Shown here: piece by piece, positions 12,601 through 24,921 of the stretch | How the letters are laid out: each line of letters opens with the position of its first letter | Numbering within the stretch: the stretch's first letter is position 1 | Assembly (NCBI RefSeq): GCF_017654505.1 | Contig: NC_054534.1 | Coordinates: 43,436,226-43,500,225, forward strand | Origin: Polyodon spathula | Lineage: Eukaryota > Chordata > Actinopteri > Acipenseriformes > Polyodontidae | Length of the DNA stretch: 64,000 nucleotides | Direction of reading: 5' to 3' | The notes under the pieces: model-generated | What the model saw: the letters and a program-made list of their open reading frames with translations, nothing else | What the model was told of the DNA's origin: nothing | Database searches by the model: none | Position numbers and translations under genes: made by a program

Positions 12601-14938
12601 GGAAATATTTATATATAACATATTGAAGTATTACCGGTTATAAGCCTGGCCGTAAAAGGAACCAAGCCAAATGTGTTGTATTGTGTTCACTGTAACATAA
12701 TGCCGACTGGGGAAGCAATATTAAGCCACAGCGGATTTAAAAAGTCCAGATTGTTCATTAATAAAGAAAGGATGAGACAGGCCTATAAATCAACAGGGGA
12801 TTCTGAGGGAGTTTTATATTAGACAGTAATTAAATAATGGCTCGTGTTTCCTTCTTTCACTGGGAATTAAATCCTTTTCACCTCCTCTCTACTGTAGCAG
12901 AGACATCCATTACCACGAGCAGCTACAACACTTGTCAGATCCAATCAGCTCCAGCTGACCGGAGGCCAACTAACATCTTCTCTCTTAAAGCGTACTTTCT
13001 TCTTCCCCCAGCAGCCGCTTGTCCTTTCACATGCATGTAGCAGTCGCAAGCTATTACATCACCATGGCAACGCAAACAGAAACATATGGTTCTGTGGACC
13101 TCTGCAGGTTTCTGTTAGAGGATTCTAAGGCTTAAATATAGTATACTGTATAAGCCTGAAACCTTTATCTATTCATTTTTATTGATATCAAATTCCTTCT
13201 ATCATGCAACCATGAAGAGGTTAAGCTCCAGGTTTCTTTTAAAAATACCATAGGGTGGTGTCCCCACAAGAGTCTGTCACTCTAATTTACTTAGCAAGGG
13301 TCGAGCTCAGATAAAAGATGAAAAAAAAGTATTTGGTATTGGTTGCAAAAGCTTTAATTATGCTTGGGTGAAATCAGTGAAAAATTGTTTTTTTGTTTTG
13401 CTCTTTTCTCTTCTCTACGTTTGTTCTGTAGCTAGTAGGATTTGAATTAGAATTGCTGCTCAGGGTCCCTAAAACCATAATAAGCAAAGCGAGTCATACA
13501 GTCAGGGGAGGTCAGGCTGGCATCCTGGAGCTGTGTAAAGTTATCAATCTTGGCTGAGAATTATATGGGGAGCATTGCATTTATGTTTTTGCAGGTTGGG
13601 GAATTCAAATCATCAGGGCGGTCGGACACCCACTGACCTTCAGTGCTGTTGTGGAAATTGCTGCAGTGAGGAAACATAATTGAACAGTGTACATTGGGGA
13701 GAAAAAAATATTTGGTCTTTGTGGACAGTTGAGGTCTCATGGTGTTGGGCAGAGAAACACACAAAAGTCCAAACAGTTTTAATAGAAACAACCAGGGGTG
13801 TTTGTTTTTTTTTTCATTATTTTGGACTGAGGTGTGCTCAAGTGCACCAAAACAAAATAAAAAGGTAAATTTTCCACGACACACCGCCCGTGGAGCCTGG
13901 AAGACCTCTGTTTACATCCTCTGTCAGTACAATTGCCCCATCCCTCTAGTCTCCTCGCCGTCCCAGACACTCTTCTCTGTGCTGAGTCGGGGGGGGGGGG
14001 GGGCGCAGGAGAAATAAGAACACACACACAAGCAAGTGAACATCCACTTGTCTCCCACTGTCTTGCAGCACCAAATTCCTTCTGTTGAGAGACCACGTGC
14101 ATCCCTTTCATACCCTGAGCCCCACCCCTGTAGTTAGCCAAATCCAAGATAAGACAAGTACCCCTAATAATGGCTGACTAGAGTTGCAGGGACCTGTGCA
14201 CTTGTGCCATCTTTCCTCACCAAGATTGCTGCCTCCAAGTGTGCTAAAGATCACAGTCCAGTGGATCCTGGTAAAGGAAACCTCCAGCTGGCTCAGCGCC
14301 CTCTAGTATCAGGAGGTTGAATTGCAGACCAGACCCTCCTTTGTCCATCACAGTCTTCCATTATGTATTCCTGATAAAAATGTAGGTAATGTACTTATTG
14401 GCAATCTAACACTCTACTGTATATTGCTAAATATTTAGCAAATGCTGTACGGAAGAAAACAGTATCTTGTATGATACATTTAAAATGCTGTTTTACTCCT
14501 ATTTCATAGGTTGATCCCTGGAGTCAGTATTACACTTCAGCTATCAACATAGGAAGAATGATATCTACATGATCATATGGAAGGAAACACAGATGGATCA
14601 CATTATTTACAGTAAAAGAAGCTATGTCTTGGTGCTTATCTTGGCGAAAGCTGAGTCCAATATCAGCATGAAGTTTTAACACCTACTCTCATGTAATGGA
14701 AATCAAGAAGATTTGAATAAGTCCAGTGACTGCTGTGAATAGTGCAGCTGGTGACGAGGGAAAGGCCTTGTGACAGCCTGGAGAGACAGCAGACAGGAGG
14801 AAATAGGGGGCTGGCAGGGGTTAGCCACCTTAGCTGGCAGTATCCAGCTTTGCGTTTTCAAATGGAACAGGATGCTGGAGACACTCGTCCAAGGCTTCTA
14901 AGAAATTAAAGAGAAAAATACCCAGATAGTCTACGAGA

Positions 14939-15369
14939 GTGGGGGCGGAAGATGACTCAAGGTTTGACAACACATTTAACAACTTAGGAAAGGAAACAGA
15001 TATGAGAACAGAGAGTACTTTGCAAAGGACTAGCTCAAGATCTGCAGTTAGCAAAGACATGGCGCTCCAGGTTTATGCATCTGTCTGGAGCAAAGTGACA
15101 ACAGTTAGAGGTTTGAAGATTTATCAAGAGAGAATGAAACGCTTGAGGGAGAAGGGACAAGGGCATTGCATTTTTCAGTACTTCTTACAAAGTCAGTCAA
15201 GTCAGTTGAATGAAATCCAGCAACAGGAAGCAAACCACAGTTCACAGGATATCAGCACCCCTGTCATAGATGAGAGAAGGACTTGCACAAACACAACTAG
15301 TGATGAACCTAATGACCCTTGTGAACCCAGGCAGATGAACCAGCATAAGAGAGAAAATAACAACAACGG
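14939..15369 (+). pseudogene. R2-type LINE ORF, N-terminal part
   Basis: The open frame from ATG 14939 encodes the N-terminal region of the LINE protein, cut by the solo LTR. The segment LQVYASVWSKVTTVRGLKIY at residues ~42-61 sits where R2-type proteins carry a C2H2 zinc finger (Cys-x2-Cys ... GLKxH). Here cysteines and the histidine are replaced by Tyr, Val or Trp, so the finger is lost. After the LTR the frame resumes at about 15785 (KWPRPSEKTVWDTVNTGICF) and runs to 15939. Confidence 0.65.
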
Positions 15370-15779
15370 TGTGGCAGAGCAAAGCTCTGCCCTTTTAAAT
15401 TGGCAGGGATGGGGTTAACTTCCCCTGCCTGCCTGGGTTTATTATGTTCAGGTGGCTGGGGTTGATTAGTTGATTAGGTTGATTAACGATCAATCAGCGC
15501 CCAGCCACCTGATATAAAAGGAGGCCTCAGCTTCTCATTTGGGGAGAGGGAGCTGAGGAAGCAGGTTGGTTTTTTGGTTGTGTAGAAAACTTGAATCCAG
15601 TGAAGGCATTGCCCAGCCTGGAAACTTTATTTTTGTGAGTTTTGTTTTTGCTTTATTTATGTTTGAGTATTTGTTATTTTGCCCTTGTGCACTTTATTTT
15701 TGTTTATTTATAATAAAATTGTTATTTTTTTGAACTACAGTCTGTCTCTGGGCCTCTATCCACTCGCCAGCCTGCCACA
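15370..15779 (+). mobile_element. Solo LTR inside the R2-type LINE
   Basis: A 410-bp LTR of the same family as those at 28696 and 31225. It starts TGTGGCAG and ends CTGCCACA. It is flanked by a perfect 5-bp target duplication AACGG (15365-15369 and 15780-15784), and internal sequence is absent. TATAAAAGG lies near 15514 and AATAAA at 15712, giving a promoter and polyadenylation signal in plus orientation. It differs from the full element's LTRs at several sites, so it is an older insertion. Confidence 0.93.
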
Positions 15780-15784
15780 AACGG

Positions 15785-17375
15785 GTACAAGCCTGGTTAA
15801 ATGGCCAAGACCTTCTGAGAAAACAGTGTGGGACACAGTAAACACAGGTATCTGTTTTGCATTGGAAAGGTTAGGTGGAACAGTTGAAAAGATACCATCT
15901 ATGCATATGGAAGCAAGAGGTTTGGAGTTGAAAAAATAAAGGATAAACTATAAACTATTCCTGTAAAGTCTAGATGGCAGCAGGAGATTGATCGCTTAGT
16001 TAGAGAAATAAGGCATTTGAGACAGCAATGGAGAAGAGCAGAACAAATTCAGAAGGAGGCACTCAATCTATTGCAAAGGGTCATAATAGATAAGCTTGCA
16101 ACATTGAACAGAGCTGAGCATGGAAATACAACAAAAAGAAGGAGCGTGCGAGAATTAACTTTTATAAAGACCCATTCACCAAGAAAAAAAATGGCACACT
16201 AAAAGCAAATAAGTCTGAGTTGGAGAGATCTCAAGGAAATGCACACAGATTAAGAAAGGCAGGAGTCTATGTCAATTCTTTCAGACATCCCACCTGTCAG
16301 TCTACCAGAATACCAAATTGAAGACTGCACAACTAAGTGGAAAGAAGTAGAGAAAGCTATGAAAAAGGCAAGGGGGTTATCATCTCCTGGGCCTAATGGA
16401 GTTCCGAACATATACAAGTGTGCCCTGGTGTTTTACGAATCCTGTGGAAATTAATGAAAGTAGCATGGGAAAAACAGATTGACCAAGTGCATGGCGCTGA
16501 GCAGCTGTGGTCTTTATAGCCAAAGAAAAAGATTCTATGGGTATAGGTCAGTTTCGCCCTATTTCCCTGTTAAACATGGAAGACAAGATTTTCTTCAGCA
16601 TTGTTGCTCAAAGATTGTCAGATTACCTATTGAACAACTGCTTCACTGACACTTCAGTACAGAAAGCCAGTTTTTTAGGTTTCCCAGGATGCTTAGAGCA
16701 CATCAGTGTGATCTGGCAACAAATTCAAACAGCTAAAAAGGAGAGGAGGGAGCTCCATGTGACATTCCTGGATTTAGCTAATCCATACAGTTCAGTAACA
16801 CATGAGCTTCTTTGGGCAGCATTTGATTTTTTCAGTGTACCAAGGACAATAATAGTTCGTGAAAGCCTACTTCAGAGATTTGCAATTTTGTTTTTCAACT
16901 TCAGAACTCACCACTACATGGCAGTGTCTAGAAATTTGAATAATGGCAGGGTGCACCATTTCTCCACTAGCTTTTACCACAGCAATGGAAGTAATTATTA
17001 GGGTGTCAAAATGGGTAGTGCAAGGAGAACAATTGACTTCTGGAATGCGACTGCCAACAATTAGAACATACATGGATGACATCCACTAATGCACTATTCG
17101 GTTATTGGGCAAATTAATGAATAACATTGAATGGGCATGAAATGCAATTCAAGCCCACTAAGTCAAGGAGCATCTCTATAATTAAAGGTAAAGTAGTGGA
17201 TAAGAGGTTCTACATTAACACTGAGGCAATCCTAATGGTGTCTGAGAAGTCTGTGAAAAGTCTTGGGAGATGGTATGATGGTGACCTAAAGAACAAAGTT
17301 TGTGTGGAAGAAGTGAAACAACAAGTAGTGCTAGGGTTGCTACGGTTGGAAATGACAGAGTCACACAACGAATGA
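15785..17375 (+). pseudogene. R2-type LINE linker and reverse transcriptase
   Basis: The pieces in order are a basic coiled segment (RQQWRRAEQIQKEALNLLQR at 16020), KEVEKAMKKARGLSSPGPNG at 16341 (RT block 0), then RT blocks 16507-17001: QFRPISLLNMEDKIFF, GFPGCLEHISVIWQQIQ and LDLANPYSSVTHELL. In the last the usual LDLANAYGSV is altered. The catalytic YMDD is intact at 17069-17080 but is followed by a stop. FKPTKSRSISIIKGK follows at 17147. Near 17330 the reading passes from VEEVKQQVV straight to RLEMTESHN, suggesting an internal deletion of the thumb. Frame changes occur at about 15940, 16455, 17000 and 17090. Confidence 0.75.
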
Positions 17376-18356
17376 ATGATGGAGGCAGCACCTGTGTTGA
17401 AATCTGGAAGAAAGTGGGTGGCAAAGAAAGCTATGGAAGATGCTAAGGCTGTACTTCATATCAGTGATATCATGGGGCAAGTACAGCATGGAAGAGTAGT
17501 TCCTCCTATGTGGCACAAAGCAGCCCCAGCTCAGTAGAAGAAGCGGTTGTCAATGAGGTGCAAAAGCAGGAGAGGAGCATAAAGACAGTTTTCTAGCCCA
17601 AGCATGGAAAATGGACAAGATAGGAGACTGTGGAACAATACAAGATCAGTGGAAGAGATCTATGGATAACAGAACAGAGCAGGATCAGTTTCCTCATCTG
17701 GTCAACATGTGATGTTCATCCCAACAGAACCTTAACTATGAGTAGGAGAGGATATGTGGTGTCCTTTGCCAGCTAGATTAAGACATGTTTTGACTGGATG
17801 TAAGTGGGTCTTAGCCAAGGATGGTTTATTTGGCATCATGATTAGGTGCTATGATGTTTGGCCGTAGCATTGGAAGACAATGTTACCAACAGGTTGTCAC
17901 CAATGCCAGCAATATATGACACACGAAGAACAACATTCCTCTGGAATCTGCTACAGACAAGAAAATGCTGGCAGATGTTTGACAACGCCTTATTTTCTCA
18001 CCTAATATAGCCACCATTAACCTTTGACCTGATATTGTCTTGTGGTCTGGATCAGCATGTGTTGCTCACCTGGTAGAGTTAACAGTACCATGGGAGAATG
18101 CTGTGGATGAGGCGTATGAAAAGAAGAAACTTTTGTATGCTCAACTAGCTGCTGAAGTGAAACAGCGAGGATGGAGAGTCCAGGTTTACCCAGTGGAGGT
18201 GGGTTTTTGAGGATTTGTGGCACACTCCACAACCTGGTGGGATTCAGTGGGGAACAGTTGCGAGGCATCGTGAAGAACTTATCTGAAGCAGTAGAGAGGA
18301 GCAGAAACTGCTCGGGTTGAGACGAAAAGATTCTGGTTGGGGACATCAAGCACAGT
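17376..18356 (+). pseudogene. R2-type LINE C-terminal REL endonuclease
   Basis: The part around 17770-17840 reads RLRHVLTGCKWVLAKDGLFG, the second half of the CCHC-type motif. From 18030 one frame gives PDIVLWSGSACVAHLVELTV then PWEN, the PD...ELTVPWE core of the restriction-like endonuclease of R2-clade elements. YAQLAAEVKQRGWRVQVYPV, then EVGF and a stop, follow. The last residues, near 18340, read KDSGWG. The endonuclease aspartate and glutamate are still present, but flanking frames are broken. Confidence 0.72.
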
Positions 18357-18605
18357 AGAAAAATAGCAACGTCAATGTAAAGAAAGATAAGTACACTGGG
18401 CTTAGCTGAGTGGGGGACGGAGGGGGGATGCCAGAATCACTGCTGAGCCCTCTTAAGGTGTCATGAGCTAGTCCACGAAACACCAAGGATGGAAGGTGCC
18501 CACTTGAAGACCCCAGAGAAGTACTCTACTCAGCTCCGTCCAGGCGGTTTTAATGCTGATGCAGGGGCACACGCTGTGGGGGGTGGAAATTTTTTATTTT
18601 TTTTT

Positions 18606-18690
18606 AAACCAAAGGACAGATTTATTAATGGGGAATGGTACTGACACTTAACTATATCCTGTTCCACATGTCAGCTGTACAAGGTTTTCA
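18606..18690. repeat. Left arm of large inverted repeat
   Basis: The segment aaaggacagatttattaatg followed by gggaatggtactgacactta (18612-18655) is reverse-complementary to 20419-20455 and 20551-20566. The right copy carries about 95 extra bases between the two matching parts. Together the arms bracket the microsatellite, Tc1 relic and second LINE fragment. Confidence 0.7.
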
Positions 18691-18879
18691 AAGCAGAAAT
18701 CAGAATTGAAATAGCTTGTTCACTTGCAGAGCTACATAAGTTTTTGTGATGCATGTATTTTACAAAAAAGAGCTGAAATAGCGAATGCAGACCAGCTGTA
18801 AGACAACTGAAACTGGAAACATAATACTATCCTGTTTGTGGTAAAAGTAAATTATTTATGTGCATAGAGGTCTCAAAAA

Positions 18880-20160
<1,281 letters not shown>

Positions 20161-20164
20161 TGTC

Positions 20165-20300
20165 ATAGGGTGTCAAAATGGGTAGTGGAAGGAGAACGCT
20201 TGGCTTCTGGAATGTGACTGCCACCAATTTGAAAATACATGGATCACTTGAGAATCATGACTACAACAGTAGCCTGCACTGATAGGTTATTGGGCAAAAG
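20165..20300 (+). mobile_element. R2-type LINE fragment with RT motif C
   Basis: The bases from gggtgtcaaaatgggtagtg on match 16998-17110 of the R2-type LINE closely. Translation gives RVSKWVVEGERLASGM and then KYMDH in place of YMDD. It is an isolated 136-bp piece with no neighbouring RT blocks, so it arose by fragmentation or templated insertion. Confidence 0.75.
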
Positions 20301-20399
20301 TATTTTTTAAAAAGCGATATAAAGTTTTCTTTTTAAATTACAATAAAAAAAAAGACGACTAATTTTTCCCAGTTTTAGCCTTCAAATGAGTTGTAGATC

Positions 20400-20600
20400 A
20401 GCACTTTTGGACATGTGGAATGGGAGATAGTTAAGTGTCAATACCATTCCCCATTGAATGCGGCTGTAATGGAGACATGTTCTATCCGTGTTCTACAAGA
20501 AAAGTCATCATGACTATAGTCATGAAATTAAAGTGTTGGCAGCATTGGATTAATAAATCTGTCCTTCAGTTTAAAAATAAATGACCTGCCCGCATCTGAT
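20400..20600. repeat. Right arm of large inverted repeat
   Basis: gacatgtggaatgggagata and the following bases to ccccatt are the reverse complement of 18625-18690. The match resumes at about 20551 with taataaatctgtccttcagt. The bases between are absent from the left arm. Confidence 0.7.
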
Positions 20601-20846
20601 TCCTAACTTAGGTGTCGTGTCAGTATTATCATTATTTTTTTATTTTTATTAGTTTGTCTATGTTTTCTTTGTTTCTGTGTGTGTTAAAATGATGGATAAT
20701 TATTTTACTGTATACATTACTTTTTATTATTATTTATCTGTTTTTTATTAGTAGTTTTTGGTGTTTTTTTTTTTTTTTTTAACCAATACAGTATTCGCAA
20801 GTTTCTTGTTTTTTGAATAAAAAAATAAATACTCAACATGTTGTGT

Positions 20847-20847
<1 letters not shown>

Positions 20848-20938
<91 letters not shown>

Positions 20939-20970
20939 TACATATACACACACATACACACACACACACA
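20848..20970. repeat. Palindromic (TG)n(TA)n(CA)n microsatellite
   Basis: TG units (20848-20891) pass into TA units (20891-20926) and then irregular CA units up to a Tc1 end. TG and CA arms are reverse-complementary, so the tract can fold as a hairpin. Confidence 0.92.
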
Positions 20971-21190
20971 CTACTGGTCAAAAGTTTTAGAACACCCCCA
21001 TTTCTATAGTTTTTATTGAAATTTAAACAGTTCAATTCCAGTGAATAACCTGAAATGGTACAAAGGTAAGCGATAAACTGCCAGAGGTTAAAAAAAAAAG
21101 TTTAGGTTACCAAAAGCTGAAAAATAATGTACATTTCAGAGTTATACAGAAAGGCCTTTTTCAGGGAACAAGTAATGGGTTAACAACTTA
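20967..21190. mobile_element. Tc1-like terminal fragment
   Basis: cactactggtcaaaagtttt followed by agaacacccccatt is the terminal repeat of the same Tc1 family as 19050, in the same orientation. Homology runs through tttttattgaaatttaaaca. No transposase follows; the sequence passes into a hAT relic, so this is a truncated end. Confidence 0.7.
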
Positions 21191-21224
21191 CAGCTGTTCT
21201 GTAGCAATGGCACTTGCAAACCAA

Positions 21225-21990
21225 AGTATTATCTGTTGATCAAGCTGCAAAACTAATAAATGGAATGCGGAAAGGACTGCAACATATGCATGATGAAGGG
21301 GTTGATGCAATAATGAAGGATGCAGCTAGCCATGCTCAATCTATGATCTTTCTTCAGAATTTCCTAAAAAGAGATACAGGAAGGTAAGAAGACTGGACTC
21401 TGGTCTAGCCCAAAAAGGTTTCAATATCACCACTGAGCAGTCTTTCAAACTACAATTCGATAACGTTATTGATATGGTGAACGTGCAACTTCAGTGGCGA
21501 TATGAGACGCTGTCTGAAATCTCCTCAGACTTTAAGTTCCTTACCGGGCCTGCCCTCTCCAACATGCTTCTTAGTCAAATGAAAAAATGTGCGACTGACT
21601 TGGAAATGAAGTACCCAAAGGATCTACATGCAACTGAAACAGTGACTGAAATCGAGAGTTTCAAATTCCAGGCTGTTGCCATTCTCCCAGATTGCTGTAT
21701 AGCAGCAACTCCACAGTCTCTTTTGAACCTTATCCATCAGTGGTATCTGAGTGCCGCATATCCCGACATTGAGATAGCCTTGCATATTTTTTTTAATCTC
21801 CCTGCCACGGTAGCCTCCTGTAATTGGAGCTTCAGTAAGCTGAGACTGGTGAAGAACTACTTGAGGTCTTCAATTGGACAACAACATCTCTCTAATTTGA
21901 CGATTCTCTCCATTGAACACACTAACAAGCGTCTATTGTCGCTGTAATAGACGAGTTTGCGAGTGAAGGCCAGGAGAGCTCCTCTGTAAA
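21225..21990 (+). pseudogene. hAT transposase, C-terminal relic
   Basis: An open frame from 21474 to 21947 encodes about 157 residues ending in the hAT dimerisation domain: WYLSAAYPDIEIALHIFFNL, then PATVASCNWSFSKLRLVKNY and LTILSIEHTNKRLLSL. The usual SCERSFS is SCNWSFS. An upstream piece in another frame (about 21250-21385: GLQHMHDEGVDAIMKDAASH) belongs to the middle of such proteins. It resembles ZMYM1-like hAT derivatives of fish. The N-terminal zinc finger and catalytic residues are missing, so it is a truncated copy. Confidence 0.75.
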
Positions 21991-22367
21991 CGGGTTAAAA
22001 AATATCTATAATTGATTCATTACTAATACATTTTCTTTTAGTTAACTGTATAAAAATAAATGCAACTTTACGTCTTTCTGAATATGCTTCATGCCTTTGT
22101 CACTGCAGTATCTATGTTGTTTGTGTTCTGATTATTGTGTTTACTTTTAGGTTATATAGGAGGACACTATAGGGGGAATGCTTTTGTAACCATTAAGGTA
22201 CCTAAAAGAATCATAACGTAGCTTTTATTGTCTACATATTGTATGCAAAAATAAGCTCTTGGTTATCATTACTCTGACAGCTGCTTTTTATCATGTCTCT
22301 GCATGGGATTGTAATAACAGGAAGATTTGTATAGCTACAAACAATTATAGTTGACAAAATAGTAATA

Positions 22368-22934
22368 CAGTCAGCACTCAAATATTTGTCACCCAGATAA
22401 ACGTCAAACCAGTTTTACCGTCTTTTATTAAAAAAATTAAATCATTCTCTATTATAAGCCAATGGGCTTATACGTCACATGCGTTTTCCAACTCCGTCAC
22501 CAGTTTTGTTATACACTGTCTATCTCGCTAATGTTATAGTTTGTTTATTTTTTATTTTTTTTTAAACAAGTTCATTTCAGTACTGTAGTTTGAAAGTGAG
22601 CCTGCAATAAAAAAAAAAAAAATGCAGCCTATACAAAGGCGAGCGGGAACTGCAATCCCTGCCAACAAAAACAGGAAATTTATCTTTTGCATTGAGCACG
22701 CTCAGAATCTGAATAAATTCATTTATTATGTACAGTAATACAGGTTACGTGCAGTCCTTGTTTTGGTAAGTAGCATTTTCAGAATCATATTATCATGTAC
22801 AGTATTACAGTATGTAATACTTAATCCACAAAACCAACAAAAGCACAACCTATGTATATTTGACATTTTCTTGTCCCGTTGATAAAAAAAAAGGGGGGGG
22901 GGGGGGGGGGGGTCGGATATGTGAGTGCTGACTG
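22368..22934. mobile_element. pogo/Tigger-like MITE with TA duplication
   Basis: The ends are CAGTCAGCACTCAAATAT and ATATGTGAGTGCTGACTG, an 18-bp terminal inverted repeat with one mismatch. TA flanks both sides (22366-22367 and 22935-22936). At 567 bp with no coding frame it is non-autonomous. The CAGTC start and TA target suggest the pogo/Tigger group. A 20-base G-run lies at 22893-22912. Confidence 0.82.
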
Positions 22935-23139
22935 TACTCGCTCATTCATTTTGGTGTGAAAAAAATATTTCAAAAACTGTATCCCCTCTCATACTGTGTA
23001 CATATTAATGCATAATACTGTAATAAACAAAATAATTAACTCTTACTACAATGTGTTCGTCACATAATGTCCTAACTCATATAATGTCAGAAAAAAAGGT
23101 AGGGGTCACTAAAATGCTGATGCACTAGGGAGGCCACGC

Positions 23140-23360
23140 TGCGGTTGACCCCTGGAGCCAGGATTGCAGCCATTGTGTGTGCTGATGTGCCAGAGAGGCA
23201 GAATAGACTGAACCCTGAAGCCAGCATTACACTTCAGCCATCAACACCAGGCAGAAGGATATTTACATCATCAGGTGAAAGGAAATGCAGATAGATCACC
23301 AGGTGAAAGGAAATGCAGATGAATTACTAAAGATCACATTAGTTTAAAGTAAAAAAAGCA
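23140..23360 (+). repeat. 5' leader copy of the R2-type LINE
   Basis: This segment (agccagcattacacttcagc, then catcaacacca, and so on) matches 14510-14645. It contains two related units (tgacccctggagccagga at 23148; tgaaccctgaagccagcatt at 23210) and a duplicated aggtgaaaggaaatgcagat. That suggests a tandemly repeated leader. No ORF follows. Confidence 0.6.
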
Positions 23361-23430
23361 GGCGATCAGCGCGCATGTGCCAAGACAACAAGGGTATAAA
23401 TATGAGCAGCACAACTTTGTCTTTTCTCAG

Positions 23431-24043
23431 TAGGGTAACCAGATTTTCAAAGCTCAAAACCGGGACACATTGTTAAATAATTGATAAGACTAATTAAACC
23501 ATTTAAATATAGGCTATTTTAATAATACATTAAATCATTAAAAATACATTTACATTTTGGCATTTTTCTTTCTTTCTTTTTTTACTGCGTCAGGCTCTAT
23601 TTATTGATGATGTTGATGTGGTTTAACCTGGTGGATTCAGATGATTGCAACCTCTCGCTGCTCTGTCTGGGCTTAATCCCGCTAAAACTGAACAGCTTCA
23701 AAATGATCGTATTACACACAATTGTAGATTCATATTGAACACATGCAAATGCATGGCGCACTAAGGAATAAGCATGCCATGTCTGTGTTAATCACTTTAT
23801 AAAATAATGTTCTCGATTACCTTTTTGTTTTTTTTTTGTTTGGTTTTTTTTTTTTTTTTTTTTTTTTTGTTTCACTCCAGGTGCCATAAACTAAAAGCGG
23901 GTTTTCATGTTATTCTGACAAAATGTATTTAGAGTGTGTCACACTACATGAAGTGGCTGAAAACCGTGCCTTTTTAAAGACTTTGAGAAAATTGTCGGGA
24001 CATCGGGACCTTTGATGAAAAACCGGGACGTCTGGTCACATGA
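23431..24043. mobile_element. hAT-type MITE with 8-bp duplication
   Basis: The ends TAGGGTAACCAGA and TCTGGTCACATGA are imperfect inverted repeats. The motif AACCGGGACA near the left end recurs inverted near the right end (AACCGGGACG). A perfect 8-bp target duplication TTTCTCAG flanks it (23423-23430 and 24044-24051), as expected for hAT. The interior (613 bp with a long T-tract at 23830-23870) codes for nothing recognisable. Confidence 0.85.
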
Positions 24044-24051
24044 TTTCTCAG

Positions 24052-24136
24052 TCTTGTATGCTGTGTTACTTTGCGGAAAGAACAGAACGGTTAAGATTAT
24101 ATGAAACGCACTTATATACACGTCTAATATATAATA

Positions 24137-24189
<53 letters not shown>

Positions 24190-24883
24190 AATATGTCGGC
24201 TTTTTTTCTAGGTGTTTGTAAAACATTTATTTATTTATTTAAATTGACAATTTGTTTGCAGTTGCTCAATCCTTTATTAGGTATATATATTATATATATA
24301 TAATATATATATATTATATAGATATATATATATATATATATATGTGGTTGATGAAAATAAAATTAAAAAATCTACTTTATTGTTAATTAGTGTTTTTTTC
24401 CCCCCTTTGGCCTTAATTGTGACTTTCATTTCAGATCTTATTTTTTCCTGTTCTTGGGATTAGTTTAGATTCAGAGACAACTTAAATGTAAATAACAAAG
24501 TAATCGAAAAAATTGCCACGATAAGTCATTGCAGAGCAAACTTTTTGTATCGCTTCCAACAAGAAATAGATGCACTGCAGTGCTTCTACCACTGAGGTTG
24601 CCCCCCTGGACCCCTCACCCCCTCACCTGCATCTGAGGCTTGAACACCCAAAAATGTGAGCAACCTGCTGCCACTGGTGTCACAAACATTTTTTTTTTGG
24701 TCAATTGCACAGCTTTTTAGAATGAGAAGCCAATTTACACACGCTTTTAAAGTTGTACAATATTTTAGAGGCACACTTCCTATAGCATGAGGAATGCATG
24801 TGGTATGTGCTGCTAAGAGAATGTCGAGTTTATAAACTGTGGAAACCCAGCCAATGAATGCAAACAGAAAAAAGAAATGGGAC

Positions 24884-24921
<38 letters not shown>

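Larger units (their letters stand above)
9016..14500. other. Mostly unique AT-rich DNA, no clear gene
   Basis: No transposon proteins are recognised. The block holds an (AT)n tract at 12524-12597, an A-run at 11752-11771 and a 15-base G-run at 13989-14003. Some segments (about 11000-11480 and 12630-12840) have balanced, non-repetitive sequence like vertebrate conserved noncoding elements, and one short exon-like frame lies at 11900-12028. The GC-richer part at 13860-14350 is unclassified. Confidence 0.5.
14505..18605 (+). mobile_element. R2-clade LINE (REL endonuclease), inactive
   Basis: A non-LTR retrotransposon with the single-ORF architecture of R2/Hero-type elements: N-terminal finger region, reverse transcriptase, zinc knuckle region and a C-terminal restriction-like endonuclease. 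Its 5' leader (14505-14650) recurs at 23200-23360, and an RT fragment of the same family recurs at 20165-20300. The 3' UTR has GC-rich runs (tgatgcaggggcac, 18556) and ends in a T-rich tract near 18605. No rDNA target surrounds it. A solo LTR (15370-15779) interrupts it, and stops, frameshifts and an apparent thumb-region deletion disable it. Confidence 0.8.

Noticed and set aside
13620..14352. Possible minus-strand LTR (GC-richer block)
   Set aside because: No clear TG...CA ends, target duplication or second copy in the window; left unclassified.
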